Below are positions 19,164-27,657 of a stretch of 64,000 nucleotides of DNA, piece after piece. The DNA lies in NCBI GenBank assembly GCA_017428155.1, contig JAFRRJ010000040.1, forward strand, positions 124,001 through 188,000, given 5' to 3'. Under the pieces are notes generated by a model that saw only the letters and a program-made list of their open reading frames with translations, did no database searches and was not told the DNA's origin. The DNA is from Clostridiales bacterium. GTDB lineage: Bacteria > Bacillota > Clostridia > Saccharofermentanales > Saccharofermentanaceae. The translations under genes and the position numbers were made by a program. Each line of letters starts with the position of its first letter. The first letter of the stretch is position 1.

Positions 19164-19529
19164 ATGACGAGTATAAATCTGGAATATTACGGAAAGCACA
19201 GACTGTCTATAGATGAGCGTTACGAATTATTCAAACGTACACTTCATGAGTGCAGTTCTGAGTTGCTGAGTCTTAGTGACGATATGTTCGCGTATTATGT
19301 TTTTGAAGAATTGCCGATAGACATGATTACTTATGTTTATAAAGATACCCTGAAAGTATTTATGGAAAACGGTCTGATAGACGAAAACATATATTTAAAG
19401 AGTATAGAACTTCGCGAATACTATATGAGTGTTGAGCAAGGCTTTAAAATAGATGCAGTCAAAGAATCCCGGGAACTCAAACATATCATTGAGCTTTCTG
19501 ATGAAATCCTAAAACTTTTGTATATATAA
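19164..19529 (+). CDS. Hypothetical protein, 121 residues
   Basis: A 121-residue soluble, largely helical protein starting MTSINLEYYGKHRLSIDERY. A GAGGAAT ribosome binding site overlaps the end of the preceding frame, 13 bases before the ATG, so the two were probably co-transcribed. It is acidic and ends in a Leu/Ile/Lys-rich helix (LKHIIELSDEILKLLYI). No signal peptide, membrane segment or recognised motif is present. It is AT-rich like its neighbours. Confidence 0.6.
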   Translation: MTSINLEYYGKHRLSIDERYELFKRTLHECSSELLSLSDDMFAYYVFEELPIDMITYVYKDTLKVFMENGLIDENIYLKSIELREYYMSVEQGFKIDAVKESRELKHIIELSDEILKLLYI

Positions 19530-19570
19530 TAAACAGTAAAAGAGACTGTACTGCTCTTATAGGTGATCAT

Positions 19571-19903
19571 ATGTGGAAAGATATCAAACTTAAGTACGAC
19601 GGAAAAATAAGCAGACTTGCTGATGAATTCGAGATAACGATGCCTGATGTCCTGCCATACAACAAGATGAAGGTGAGGATCTATGAAGAAGCTAACGGCA
19701 GGTTTACGGGAAGAACTGATGTGATGATCGTTCGTAAAAACGGATCTCCCGAAAGCTCGTTTGGATACGGTGCGACAGTCGAAGAAGCATTGGGAGATAC
19801 GATTAGATATTTTATCCAAATGGTTGAAGAAGATTATCTTATCGACGGAACGGTAAGACTATGCGCTTCAGATATCAGGTATGCCGAGAGCAGTGATTTC
19901 TAA
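19571..19903 (+). CDS. Hypothetical protein, 110 residues
   Basis: A 110-residue protein starting MWKDIKLKYDGKISRLADEF. The centre alternates beta-type segments (KMKVRIYEEANGRFTGRTDV) with a helix TVEEALGDTIRYFIQMVEED. The GATVEEALGDTIRYF stretch is reminiscent of HicB-like or immunity-type folds, but the match is too weak to name. Ribosome binding site AGGTGA. It is the last gene of the plus-strand accessory stretch and converges on trpG across a hairpin. Confidence 0.6.
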   Translation: MWKDIKLKYDGKISRLADEFEITMPDVLPYNKMKVRIYEEANGRFTGRTDVMIVRKNGSPESSFGYGATVEEALGDTIRYFIQMVEEDYLIDGTVRLCASDIRYAESSDF

Positions 19904-19946
19904 TCAGAATAGAAGATCCTGAATTAAACATACTAACATCACAAAC

Positions 19947-19979
19947 AAGAAGGGACCGTTTATAATACAGCCCCTTCTT
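19947..19979. terminator. Hairpin between convergent genes, bidirectional terminator
   Basis: AAGAAGGG (19947-19954) and CCCTTCTT (19972-19979) pair across a 17-base loop. The interval separates the plus-strand gene ending at 19903 from trpG ending at 20010. Flanking T-rich bases occur on both sides but no long U-run. Confidence 0.55.
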
Positions 19980-20009
19980 TCATTAAGGTGAATATGGTTA
20001 TTACCGCGC

Positions 20010-20579
20010 TTATTTGCAGTTATTAAGGAAATTCTCGAGCATCTTACTGCCTTCAGGCGTGAGGATCGACTCGGGATGGAACTGAACGCCGTAAATCGGG
20101 TATTCCTTGTGCTGGACACCCATGATCTCTCCGTCATCTGCAACGGCTGTTACCTGGAGACACTCCGGGATAGTGTCGCGGTCAGCGGCAAGCGAGTGAT
20201 AGCGGGCTACCTTCGTGCGGTCACCGATGCCCTTGAACAGAGGGCAGTACGAATAAAGACCGACGTCAGACTGCTTGCCGTGCATGAGACGTTCAGCGTA
20301 GGTTACAACGGCGCCGTATGCTTTGCAGATCGCCTGGTGGCCTAAGCAGACGCCGAGCATGGGAATGTCGTGGATCGATGCGGCAACATCAACGATAACG
20401 CCGGCATCTTCCGGACGTCCGGGACCGGGCGACAGGATGATGTGGTCAGGCGCAAGAGCCCTGATCTCATCTACCGTCATCTCGTCGTTGCGGATGACTT
20501 TGATATCAGGGTTGATCCGGCCGATCATCTGATAGAGGTTATATGAAAAGCTGTCGTAGTTATCTATAAGAAGGATCAT
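20010..20579 (-). CDS. trpG: Anthranilate synthase glutamine amidotransferase component
   Basis: A 189-residue class I amidotransferase that feeds ammonia to TrpE for anthranilate formation from chorismate. It opens MILLIDNYDSFSYNLYQ and carries PGPGRPEDAG (oxyanion region), the nucleophile in GVCLGHQAI and the His/Glu dyad in VQFHPESI. The frame extends 22 codons upstream, but the ATG at 20579 has an AGGAGGTG site and matches family N-termini. It starts one base after the trpE stop, so the two are translationally coupled. The sequence would also suit PabA; the upstream tryptophan T-box argues for TrpG. Confidence 0.93.
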   Translation of the reverse strand: MILLIDNYDSFSYNLYQMIGRINPDIKVIRNDEMTVDEIRALAPDHIILSPGPGRPEDAGVIVDVAASIHDIPMLGVCLGHQAICKAYGAVVTYAERLMHGKQSDVGLYSYCPLFKGIGDRTKVARYHSLAADRDTIPECLQVTAVADDGEIMGVQHKEYPIYGVQFHPESILTPEGSKMLENFLNNCK

Positions 20580-20580
20580 G

Positions 20581-22041
20581 TTACACCTCCTGCGCAAGAT
20601 TGAGCGAATTGATGACTGCCCTGGCTTTGTTGAGGCACTCTTCATATTCTTTTACGGGTACCGAATCAGCGACTATTCCGGCGCCGCTCCTTACGAAGAC
20701 CTTGCCGTTCTTCTTGTATGCAATGCGGATCGCGATGCAGGTATCCATGTTGCCGGTAAAGTCGATATAGCCGATGGCGCCGCCATAGATGCCGCGCTTG
20801 TTATTTTCGAGCTCGCCGATAAGCTGGCATGCGCGGATCTTCGGAGCGCCGGACAGGGTCCCTGCAGGGAGCACTGCTTCGATCGCATCGAGTGCGTCGT
20901 ATTGAGGTGCTATCTTTCCGCGTACCGTGGAGCCGATATGCATTACGTGAGAGTAGCGTTCGATGCTCCTTAACTTCTCGACTTCGACAGTGCCGAATTC
21001 ACTGATCTTGCCCAAGTCATTACGACCCAGGTCAACGAGCATATTGTGCTCTGCAAGTTCTTTCTCGTCAGCCAGAAGTTCTTCTTCAAGGCGCCTGTCC
21101 TCTTCTTCAGTCTTTCCCCTGGGCCTTGTGCCTGCCAGAGGGAATGTGTGAAGTATGCCGTCTTCAAGCTTTACGAGAGTCTCGGGAGATGCGCCGGCAA
21201 CTTCAACGTCCGTTCCGGCGAAGTAGAACATGTAAGGGGACGGATTGATGGTCCTTAAGACCCTGTATGTGTTAAGAAGGCTGCCTTCGAACGATGCTGA
21301 AAGCCTGTTTGACAGTACGATCTGGAAGATATCGCCTTCATGGATATGGTGCTTGGCCTTTTCGACCATGGCACAGTATTCTTCTTTGGTGAAGAGCGGG
21401 GTTACTTCAGAAAGGAGCCTGCCTTCGGGGTCAACGCTTTTCGCGCCGTTCTTAAGAAGATCAATGAGCTCCTCAAGATCAGAGACAGCTTCCTTATAAC
21501 CTTCATCGATATCGTCCAGGGACATGTTCGAGATAAGGATGAGCTTCTGCCTTACGTGGTCAAATGCTATGACCTTATCGAAAAGCATCAGGTCAACATC
21601 CTTGAAATTCTCGTTATCCTCGACATCGCATCTGGCGGAAGGCTCGGCATATCCAAGATAGTCGTATGAGAAATAGCCGACCAGACCTCCCGTAAATGAC
21701 GGCAGGTAAGAAAGTCTCGGGCTCTTAAAATGCGATAAGATCTCTCTTATTATGGAAGAAGGATCGTCAGTCTTTTGTGTCTTTCCGCCATAGGTGATCT
21801 CACCGTTGATGCAGGTGATCTCGAGCTTGGGATCAAATCCCAGGAATGTATATCTTCCCCACCTCTCGTCAGCCTGGGCAGACTCAAGCATATATGCGTG
21901 GGTCGATGCATTCTTGAGAATGCGTATAACTTCGATAGGCGTCGTGAAATCTGACAGGATCTCGCAGCTTACTGGCACGACATCGTATTTGCCGCTTGCT
22001 GCTATGCTTCTTATCTCTTCAATTGACGGCACAACTTTCAT
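20581..22041 (-). CDS. trpE: Anthranilate synthase component I
   Basis: A 486-residue chorismate-utilising enzyme that makes anthranilate with TrpG, the first committed step of tryptophan synthesis. The N-terminal allosteric domain begins MKVVPSIEEIRSIA and includes LLESA-type sequence (AYMLESAQADERWGRY), the tryptophan-binding LLES region of TrpE. The C-terminal catalytic domain has PSPYMFYFAG, ETLVKLEDG, AGTRPRGKTEEED, DLGRNDLGKI and AGTLSGAPK. The frame extends to 22149 through T-box leader sequence, but ATG 22041 has a GGAGGTG site and is the start. No other trp genes follow trpG, so trpDCFBA must lie elsewhere or be absent. Confidence 0.94.
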   Translation of the reverse strand: MKVVPSIEEIRSIAASGKYDVVPVSCEILSDFTTPIEVIRILKNASTHAYMLESAQADERWGRYTFLGFDPKLEITCINGEITYGGKTQKTDDPSSIIREILSHFKSPRLSYLPSFTGGLVGYFSYDYLGYAEPSARCDVEDNENFKDVDLMLFDKVIAFDHVRQKLILISNMSLDDIDEGYKEAVSDLEELIDLLKNGAKSVDPEGRLLSEVTPLFTKEEYCAMVEKAKHHIHEGDIFQIVLSNRLSASFEGSLLNTYRVLRTINPSPYMFYFAGTDVEVAGASPETLVKLEDGILHTFPLAGTRPRGKTEEEDRRLEEELLADEKELAEHNMLVDLGRNDLGKISEFGTVEVEKLRSIERYSHVMHIGSTVRGKIAPQYDALDAIEAVLPAGTLSGAPKIRACQLIGELENNKRGIYGGAIGYIDFTGNMDTCIAIRIAYKKNGKVFVRSGAGIVADSVPVKEYEECLNKARAVINSLNLAQEV

Positions 22042-22080
22042 GTTTGTCACCTCCGGCTTTCTTCTTTTCCGTAAGGCAAT

Positions 22081-22124
22081 AAAAAACGCCCCGGACAAAA
22101 GAATTCTTTCTTCTGTCAAGGACG
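22081..22124 (-). terminator. T-box-controlled terminator ahead of trpE
   Basis: On the minus strand a stem of about 20 pairs begins CGTCCTTGACAGAAGAA (22124-22108), closes with TTCTTTTGTC and GGGGCG, and ends in six U residues (22086-22081), 39 bases before the trpE start. Its 5' arm lies directly after the T-box sequence, as needed for the alternative antiterminator fold. Confidence 0.88.
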
Positions 22125-22370
22125 AATAATCACTTATCCGCGGTGCCACCTTGATTCACGGTCTGATCCGTGCGCTTAGACAAGATACCAACATATCTCC
22201 GGCAACTTACGCATGCCTTACGTCGCAATATACTAAGGGATATCCTTTTCCTCTGCGCCCTCCGGAGTCCATTCACTATAAGGTCCTTGTGTCCGGATCT
22301 CACCATCCCGGGCTCTCTTTGACAGGTCTCCTTGAAGTTACTCACTCTCCGTCAACGGTTTGATTAAATT
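22081..22370 (-). promoter_or_regulatory. T-box riboswitch, tryptophan-specific
   Basis: The minus-strand leader holds the T-box core AAGGTGGCACCGCG (22152-22139), which binds the uncharged tRNA acceptor end. Its UGGC would pair with GCCA, i.e. a G discriminator, as in tRNA-Trp. Upstream, a stem I region contains AGAGAGCCCGGGATGGTG and, on its 3' side, GTGAATGGACTCC. UGG at 22271-22269, followed by a purine, is the best specifier codon. Low charged tRNA-Trp would favour the antiterminator and allow trpEG expression. The specifier call rests on reading the fold by eye. Confidence 0.9.
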
Positions 22371-22376
22371 GAGATA

Positions 22377-22405
22377 AAAATACTATATGAGCGGTAGGTT
22401 GTCAA
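22377..22405 (-). promoter_or_regulatory. Promoter of the trpEG T-box transcript
   Basis: On the minus strand TTGACA (22405-22400) is followed by a 17-base spacer and TATTTT (22382-22377). The -35 is perfect and the -10 matches four of six. Initiation near 22370 places the whole T-box in the transcript. Confidence 0.7.
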
Positions 22406-22436
22406 TCAGGTTTTCGATGAGCGCGCGAAAAAAGAT

Positions 22437-22465
22437 TGAGGCTGCCTGCACATCAGACAGCCTCA
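22437..22465 (-). terminator. Rho-independent terminator upstream of the trp promoter
   Basis: TGAGGCTG (22437-22444) and CAGCCTCA (22458-22465) pair perfectly. On the minus strand the stem is followed by ATCTTTTTT. It lies 26 bases after the stop of the remnant at 22491 and insulates the trp promoter from upstream transcription. Confidence 0.8.
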
Positions 22466-22490
22466 CTGATACCTGAATCAAAGGTCCTTA

Positions 22491-22561
22491 TCAAGGAATG
22501 TATGTCATGCGGATGCTGTCGAGCTCACCGTTAACAAAATCGAATTCATAGTAGTTATCAG
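22491..22561 (-). pseudogene. C-terminal remnant of a lost gene
   Basis: Between two minus-strand terminators, a frame reads SDNYYEFDFVNGELDSIRMT-YIP and stops at TGA (22493-22491). The alternating charged/aromatic pattern looks like the last beta strands of a secreted or lipoprotein domain, and it is followed by its own terminator, as a real gene end would be. Upstream the frame runs into the 22574-22597 hairpin and has no start signal. I read it as the tail of a deleted gene; chance is possible for such a short frame. Confidence 0.35.
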
Positions 22562-22573
22562 AATAAATAAAAA

Positions 22574-22597
22574 GCACCACCGCGTCAGCGGTAGTGC
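22574..22597 (-). terminator. Strong terminator after the foldase-like gene
   Basis: GCACCACCGC (22574-22583) and GCGGTAGTGC (22588-22597) form a ten-pair stem (one G-U pair) with a four-base loop. On the minus strand it is followed by TTTTTATTTATT, 46 bases after the stop of the gene at 22643. Confidence 0.9.
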
Positions 22598-22642
22598 TTG
22601 TATAGAATATTTTTAATTTTAAAAAATTAGTAAATAAAAGTA

Positions 22643-24172
22643 TTAATAAATAAATGTCTTAAGTAATCCGCTATTGATAACGTACTGTGGATCCGTATCG
22701 TCAAGAGTAGCATTCCAATCAATATAGTTGTTGGAAATGATCTTGTTCTTGATCGTCATGTACCATGAAGGTGCTGACTGCTCAAAGTAATATACGGTAA
22801 CCTGCTTGTTGTCATTTGAGATAACGATATTAACGTCACCAGCCTTGCGGGCTTCATCAAAGAGCCATTCACCGGCAGAAACCTCTGAAGGTGAGATGGG
22901 GTTGCTCTCAGAATACTCGAAAGTACTCGCTGTAACACCTGCATTATATCCGCCCTCAAGAAGTTCATTGCTTGAAGCTGAATGAGTCTTAACGACCTTA
23001 TAGAAATCAAGGGAGCTCATTCCGGGTGTGCAGTAAGTAGCTGCATCTGCTGCAAGATCAGCTGCTGCCTTTGCATAATCCTCTTCCGTAGGATCCTTGA
23101 TCTTGGACATATCAGGCTTCAGTGTGAGAATCCTGTATGTAACAGTCTTTGTCTCATCAATACCCTTCTGGGCGATGTATACAACGTATGCTCCTTTATC
23201 AGTCTCAATAACAGTCTTGTCGCCTGTTACACTGTCGCCTGTAATGAAAGAAGTGATCTCTTCGCTTAAATAAGTAAGAGTTGTCGTCGTGTAATTATCA
23301 CAGAAGGTAGGATCCTGATCGTTAGCGAAGGAAGCAAGGGAATTCTGGTCATCCTTTTCGGTAAGATAATCCATGCAGGCCTGTCTGAATGATGCAGAAT
23401 CCGTTGTGGCGTCGCTGATCTTCTTTGCTGCTGCCACAGCTTCCTTAAGACCGGTTACATTGCCGTCTGCATCTGTATCGGCGCCAACGAAGAAATAGTT
23501 GAAATCGAATGTTGTGTAAGCTGAAGGATCAGCATCGAAATCAGCCTGGATCTTATCGTCTGTGGGAACGATCGCAGGATCAAACTGCTTGAGATAGCTA
23601 ACGTACTCATCAGCAAGTGTGGTGCGGGCCATGTAATCCGTATAAGCTCTCTTGCTCATTCCTGTACCGTAGAGTGCAGCAAGATACTGGGAACCTGTCT
23701 GGAATCCGTAGATCTGTGCATACAGGTCAAGAGTCTCTGCGTCCAGGGAAGCGATCTTGCGTGCAGCGGACATATCCATGAATCCGGCCTGCTTTGCAGC
23801 ACGTTCAACAAGTGCAATGGATTCCATGTCGCCGGCAGTCTGCTTGAGGAGCCAGTCTCTGTAAGTCTCACCGGTCTCCTGATTGTAGATATCGTCAAGG
23901 TTATCTTCGGAAACCATGCCGTAGCTCGAATAAGTACTTAATGTCTGCTTGAAATGAAGGTTTGTCTCGAGAAGAGAAAAATTCTTTACAGTTTTGGTGG
24001 AACCGTCTGCAAGAGTCTCAGTAATAGAGATACCTGTCATTGTGAGTGGAAGAATTCCGGAGATATATGTGAAAAAGCAGGCGATAATGAGGATAATAGC
24101 GACGATTACCGCTATCATGCCGCCAGTAACTGCTTTTCTGCTTGACTTTCCGGACTTGGTGGTCTTTGCCAT
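22643..24172 (-). CDS. Membrane-anchored SurA/PrsA-like foldase
   Basis: A 509-residue protein with a short Lys/Ser-rich cytoplasmic N-terminus, one membrane segment at about residues 18-40 (MIAVIVAIILIIACFFTYIS), and a large extracytoplasmic part. That part is arranged like SurA_N/parvulin proteins: a helical N-terminal section (LLKQTAGDMESIALVERAAKQAGF) and a central parvulin-like section around FDFNYFFVGADTD and VIETDKGAYVVYIAQK. A second, shorter parvulin-like section ends VTVYYFEQSAPSWYM. PrsA-type foldases help secreted proteins fold outside the membrane. The catalytic parvulin residues are not clearly conserved, so isomerase activity is uncertain. It follows the HAD gene after 43 bases and ends at a strong terminator. 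Confidence 0.65.
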   Translation of the reverse strand: MAKTTKSGKSSRKAVTGGMIAVIVAIILIIACFFTYISGILPLTMTGISITETLADGSTKTVKNFSLLETNLHFKQTLSTYSSYGMVSEDNLDDIYNQETGETYRDWLLKQTAGDMESIALVERAAKQAGFMDMSAARKIASLDAETLDLYAQIYGFQTGSQYLAALYGTGMSKRAYTDYMARTTLADEYVSYLKQFDPAIVPTDDKIQADFDADPSAYTTFDFNYFFVGADTDADGNVTGLKEAVAAAKKISDATTDSASFRQACMDYLTEKDDQNSLASFANDQDPTFCDNYTTTTLTYLSEEITSFITGDSVTGDKTVIETDKGAYVVYIAQKGIDETKTVTYRILTLKPDMSKIKDPTEEDYAKAAADLAADAATYCTPGMSSLDFYKVVKTHSASSNELLEGGYNAGVTASTFEYSESNPISPSEVSAGEWLFDEARKAGDVNIVISNDNKQVTVYYFEQSAPSWYMTIKNKIISNNYIDWNATLDDTDPQYVINSGLLKTFIY

Positions 24173-24215
24173 CTTGCCTACCTACCTTATTATTATTTAT
24201 AAAAAGCACCAAACA

Positions 24216-24875
24216 TTATAATTCGGTGCCCTTAATAATGCAAGGAAGACTCTCAGGAATATCAACAATATAGTCGGGTTCCATGCTCTCTAATTCTTCT
24301 CTCGGCATCTTTGTCCATCCGACAAGAGCAAAACCGGCTCCACAGTCTCTGGCTGAGAGTATATCCGGAACCGCGTCTCCAACGTAGAGCACACGGCTCA
24401 TGTCAGTGATTCCCATGCGTCTTGCAGCCTCCACAAGCGGATCTCCGTGCGGCTTGGCCCTTTCTGTGTCTTCGCGGAATACCATCGTGTCGAAATATCC
24501 TGCGAGATCCAAAAAATCTATCGTAATCATTGCAGAAGACTCGCGCTTTGACGTGACTATGCCCTGACTGATGCCCATAGACTTGATTTTCGAGAGAAAA
24601 TCATAAACACCGGGAAAGATCGGGATGGCATTTTCCTTGAGTCTTGAACAGTTATACTCAAGATAAGAATTAACGAGACGCTCTTTTGTCTCGTCGTCAT
24701 GCATCGCGAAAGTATCACCCAGAGGCCTTCCGATAAAGCTTCTCAGATCATCGTCAGTACGTTCCGTACCGCCCATAACATCATCATAAGCCTTATGGAA
24801 GCATTCCATTATCAGCGGGATCGAATCCCATAATGTACCGTCTAAGTCATAAAGAATGAGGTCGTACTTACTCAT
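24216..24875 (-). CDS. HAD-family phosphatase (phosphoglycolate phosphatase-like)
   Basis: A 219-residue haloacid dehalogenase superfamily hydrolase. Motif I is LILYDLDGTLWDS (nucleophile Asp and acid/base Asp), motif II GIVTSKRES, motif III lysine in ERAKPHGDP, and motif IV YVGDAVPDILSARDCGA. The C1-type helical cap lies between motifs I and II, as in Gph/PpaX-like enzymes. Substrate unknown. The frame extends to an ATG at 24908; I prefer ATG 24875, which gives the family-typical start MSKYDLILYDLDGTL. The start overlaps the end of the CNNM/CorC gene by eight bases. Confidence 0.85.
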   Translation of the reverse strand: MSKYDLILYDLDGTLWDSIPLIMECFHKAYDDVMGGTERTDDDLRSFIGRPLGDTFAMHDDETKERLVNSYLEYNCSRLKENAIPIFPGVYDFLSKIKSMGISQGIVTSKRESSAMITIDFLDLAGYFDTMVFREDTERAKPHGDPLVEAARRMGITDMSRVLYVGDAVPDILSARDCGAGFALVGWTKMPREELESMEPDYIVDIPESLPCIIKGTEL

Positions 24876-26214
24876 CGCCCTTGGAGTCCTCTTCCCTGCC
24901 GTCCTCATCGGGCAGATTAACGGGATTGATGTGGATCAGGAGCTTTGCTATGGCATTCTCCTCAACCTTAAGAACTTTGATCCTCAGGTTCTTATAATTG
25001 ACCACGGGCTTCTCCTTCTCTTCCGGAACACGGTCAAGCTGGGATATCACAAGTCCCGCGATAGTGTCGTACTCGTCATCGGTAAGCTCGATATCAAGTT
25101 CGTTCTCAAGGTCATTAAGGGTCATATCTCCTCTGACGATGTAATCACCGTTGGAGAGCTTAACGAACTCATCAGACTCATCGTCGAACTCGTCGGTGAT
25201 ATTGCCTACGAGCTCTTCGAGCATATCCTCGATAGTCGCGATACCCATCGTTCCGCCGTATTCGTCAACAATAACTGCCATCTGCATACCGCAGTTCTTC
25301 ATCTCGCCGAAAAGTGAGGATATCTTGCGCGTCTCGTGAACAATAAGAGGCTCTCTTATGAACTTCTCAAGCTTGAACGGCTCTTCCTCCGTCGGAGGCA
25401 TGATACCGATAAGGTCCTTTATGTGAAGAATGCCGATGATATCATCGATCGTATCCTTATATACAGGAATTCTCGTAAACTTCTCTTCTCTTGCAACTTT
25501 CATGACTTCGTCGTAATCAGCATCTATAGGAAGCGAGACGATCTTCTTTCTGTGTGTCATTATCTCCGACACTTCCTTGTCGTTGAACTCGAAAACATTC
25601 TCGATCATCTCTTTCTCGGTATCTTCGATATTGCCCGACTCTGAACCGACATCGACCATCATGCGGATCTCTTCCTCGGTTACAGGCTTGTCCGTCTGGT
25701 TCGGATCGATCCTGAAGAGCCTTAACACAAAGTTCGTGGACTTGGTCAGGAACCAAACGAACGGCCTTAACAAAGCTCCGAAGAACTTGACTATACCGGC
25801 AGCTGCAAAAGCCCATTTCTCGGGCATGTTCTGCGCAATGCGCTTAGGAACCAGCTCGCCGAGAACAAGTGAAAAATAGGATAAAACGATAGTTATCACG
25901 ACGGTCCATACAGATTCCATCCAGGGATGTACGGAAGCAGGATCGGCCCACAGCGCAAGTCTGCTCGCAAAACTGTTGGCAGCAAAAGCTGATGATAAGA
26001 ATCCGGCCAAAGTAACGCCAACCTGGATAGTCGCAAGGAAGTTGCCGGGGTTATCTATGAACTTTATGACCCGGCGAGCTTTCTTATCGCCATCTTCGGC
26101 GAGCTTATGCATTTTCGCATCGTTAAGCGAGATGACAGCCATCTCGGTGCCTGAGAAAAAGGCATTAACGAAAACAAAGAATACTACCAGTAAAATGCTT
26201 AGCAATGTGTCCAT
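24868..26214 (-). CDS. CNNM/CorC-family membrane protein (hemolysin-like)
   Basis: A 448-residue protein of the CNNM-CBS-CorC type. The N-terminal CNNM domain (about 1-195) has a first membrane helix, then NAFFSGTEMAVISLND, GNFLATIQVGVTLAGFLSSAF and LVLGELVPKRIAQNMPEKWA. Two CBS domains follow (about 205-325; SLPIDADYDEVMKVAREEKF, RIPVYKDTIDDIIGILHIKD). The C-terminal CorC/HlyC domain has GTMGIATIEDMLEELVGNI. Members are magnesium or other ion exporters, often misnamed hemolysins. Its ATG overlaps the gatB stop by one base, so it is translated with gatCAB. Confidence 0.9.
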   Translation of the reverse strand: MDTLLSILLVVFFVFVNAFFSGTEMAVISLNDAKMHKLAEDGDKKARRVIKFIDNPGNFLATIQVGVTLAGFLSSAFAANSFASRLALWADPASVHPWMESVWTVVITIVLSYFSLVLGELVPKRIAQNMPEKWAFAAAGIVKFFGALLRPFVWFLTKSTNFVLRLFRIDPNQTDKPVTEEEIRMMVDVGSESGNIEDTEKEMIENVFEFNDKEVSEIMTHRKKIVSLPIDADYDEVMKVAREEKFTRIPVYKDTIDDIIGILHIKDLIGIMPPTEEEPFKLEKFIREPLIVHETRKISSLFGEMKNCGMQMAVIVDEYGGTMGIATIEDMLEELVGNITDEFDDESDEFVKLSNGDYIVRGDMTLNDLENELDIELTDDEYDTIAGLVISQLDRVPEEKEKPVVNYKNLRIKVLKVEENAIAKLLIHINPVNLPDEDGREEDSKGDE

Positions 26215-27653
26215 TATTTCATTCCGTTAAGTAGATCGATAAGCGTCTGTCTTACAACCTGGTGATCAGCCTTGCCCTTAAGAGCTCTCATAGACTGACC
26301 GATCAGGAATGTGAGATTCTTCTCTTCACCTGCAAGATAACCTGATACGGCCTTCTCGTTGGCTGCTATGATCTCCCTGATAACAGGCTCGATGGCACTT
26401 GTATCGGATACCAGTGCAAGGCCGTTATCGGCAATGTACTTCTCAGGATCAGTGCCGTTGAGGAAAGCTTCCTCAAGAGCCTTCTGACCGGACTTACGGT
26501 TGATCTTGCCCTCATTTACGAGGTTAATGATCTTACCCATGATCTTACCGTCAAAGTCGATATCGCCTGCTAAGACCTTAGCGTCCTTAGCAAACTTAAG
26601 CAGGTCTGTCATGAGCCAGTTGGAGCAGTCCTTAGGGCTTGATGTTACTTCGCATGCGGCCTCGAAAACCTTGACCAGCGCCGGTGTTCCTGTAATGATC
26701 TCAGCGTCATACTCAGGAAGACCTAACTCTGTTACGTATCTCTCGCGCTTTGCGTCAGCGAACTCCGGAAGCTCAGATCTTACCTTATCAAGGAACTCCT
26801 CGGAGATATTGATCGGCATGAGGTCAGGATCCGGGAAATACTTATAATCCTGGGCATTTTCCTTGGAGCGCATGGAGTATGTGTACTCCTGCTCGTCGTC
26901 CCAGCGTCTTGTCTCCTGGATTACCTTGCCGCCTTCCTCAATGAGGTCGATCTGTCTGTCGCGCTCGTATTCGATAGCGCGCTCAATAGCCTTAAGGCTC
27001 GCGATGTTCTTCATCTCGGTCCTTGTGCCGAATTCCTTTTGACCTCTGGGCCTTACGGAAAGGTTAACGTCAGCTCTCATGGAACCTTCCTGCATCTTGC
27101 AGTCGGAGATTCCAAGGTACTGCATGGTGTCTCTTAACTTTTCGAGATATGCGATTACCTCTTCGCCGGATCTGAAGTCAGGCTCAGATACGATCTCAAG
27201 GAGCGGAACGCCGCAGCGGTTGAAGTCGACCATCGTCATGCCTGTAACAGGGTCATGGACGAGCTTTCCTGCATCCTCTTCCATGTGGATCTCGTGGATT
27301 CCGATGGACTTGATGCCCTGTGATGTCTTGATATCAACATGACCGTTCCTGCAGATCGGGAAATAAAGCTGTGAGATCTGATATGCCTTCGGAAGGTCAG
27401 GATAGAAGTAGTTCTTACGGTCGAACTTGTTATTTCTTGTGATCTCGCAGTTAAGCGCGAGTCCTGCCTTTACGGCATACTCGACTACCTGCCTGTTTAA
27501 TGTAGGAAGCGTTCCGGGCATACCGGAGCATACTTCGCAAACGTGTGTATTGGGCTCGCCTCCGAACTTGGCTGAGCATCCGCAGAAGATCTTTGATTCT
27601 GTCGAGAGCTCGCAGTGTACTTCGAGGCCGATTACCATCTCATAATCCTGCAT
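26214..27653 (-). CDS. gatB: Asp/Glu-tRNA amidotransferase subunit B
   Basis: A 479-residue subunit of GatCAB, which converts mischarged Glu-tRNA-Gln (and Asp-tRNA-Asn) to the correct amidated tRNA. The kinase-like N-terminal domain has YEMVIGLEVHCELST, KIFCGCSAKFGGEPNTHVCEVC (zinc cysteines), FDRKNYFYPDLPKAYQISQ and GGVPLLEIVSEPD-type sequence (CGVPLLEIVSEPDF). The C-terminal GatB/YqeY domain (about 330-479) contacts the tRNA. It starts four bases after gatA with a GGGGAGGG site. This indicates the organism uses the indirect route to Gln-tRNA. Confidence 0.97.
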   Translation of the reverse strand: MQDYEMVIGLEVHCELSTESKIFCGCSAKFGGEPNTHVCEVCSGMPGTLPTLNRQVVEYAVKAGLALNCEITRNNKFDRKNYFYPDLPKAYQISQLYFPICRNGHVDIKTSQGIKSIGIHEIHMEEDAGKLVHDPVTGMTMVDFNRCGVPLLEIVSEPDFRSGEEVIAYLEKLRDTMQYLGISDCKMQEGSMRADVNLSVRPRGQKEFGTRTEMKNIASLKAIERAIEYERDRQIDLIEEGGKVIQETRRWDDEQEYTYSMRSKENAQDYKYFPDPDLMPINISEEFLDKVRSELPEFADAKRERYVTELGLPEYDAEIITGTPALVKVFEAACEVTSSPKDCSNWLMTDLLKFAKDAKVLAGDIDFDGKIMGKIINLVNEGKINRKSGQKALEEAFLNGTDPEKYIADNGLALVSDTSAIEPVIREIIAANEKAVSGYLAGEEKNLTFLIGQSMRALKGKADHQVVRQTLIDLLNGMK

Positions 27654-27657
27654 GATC

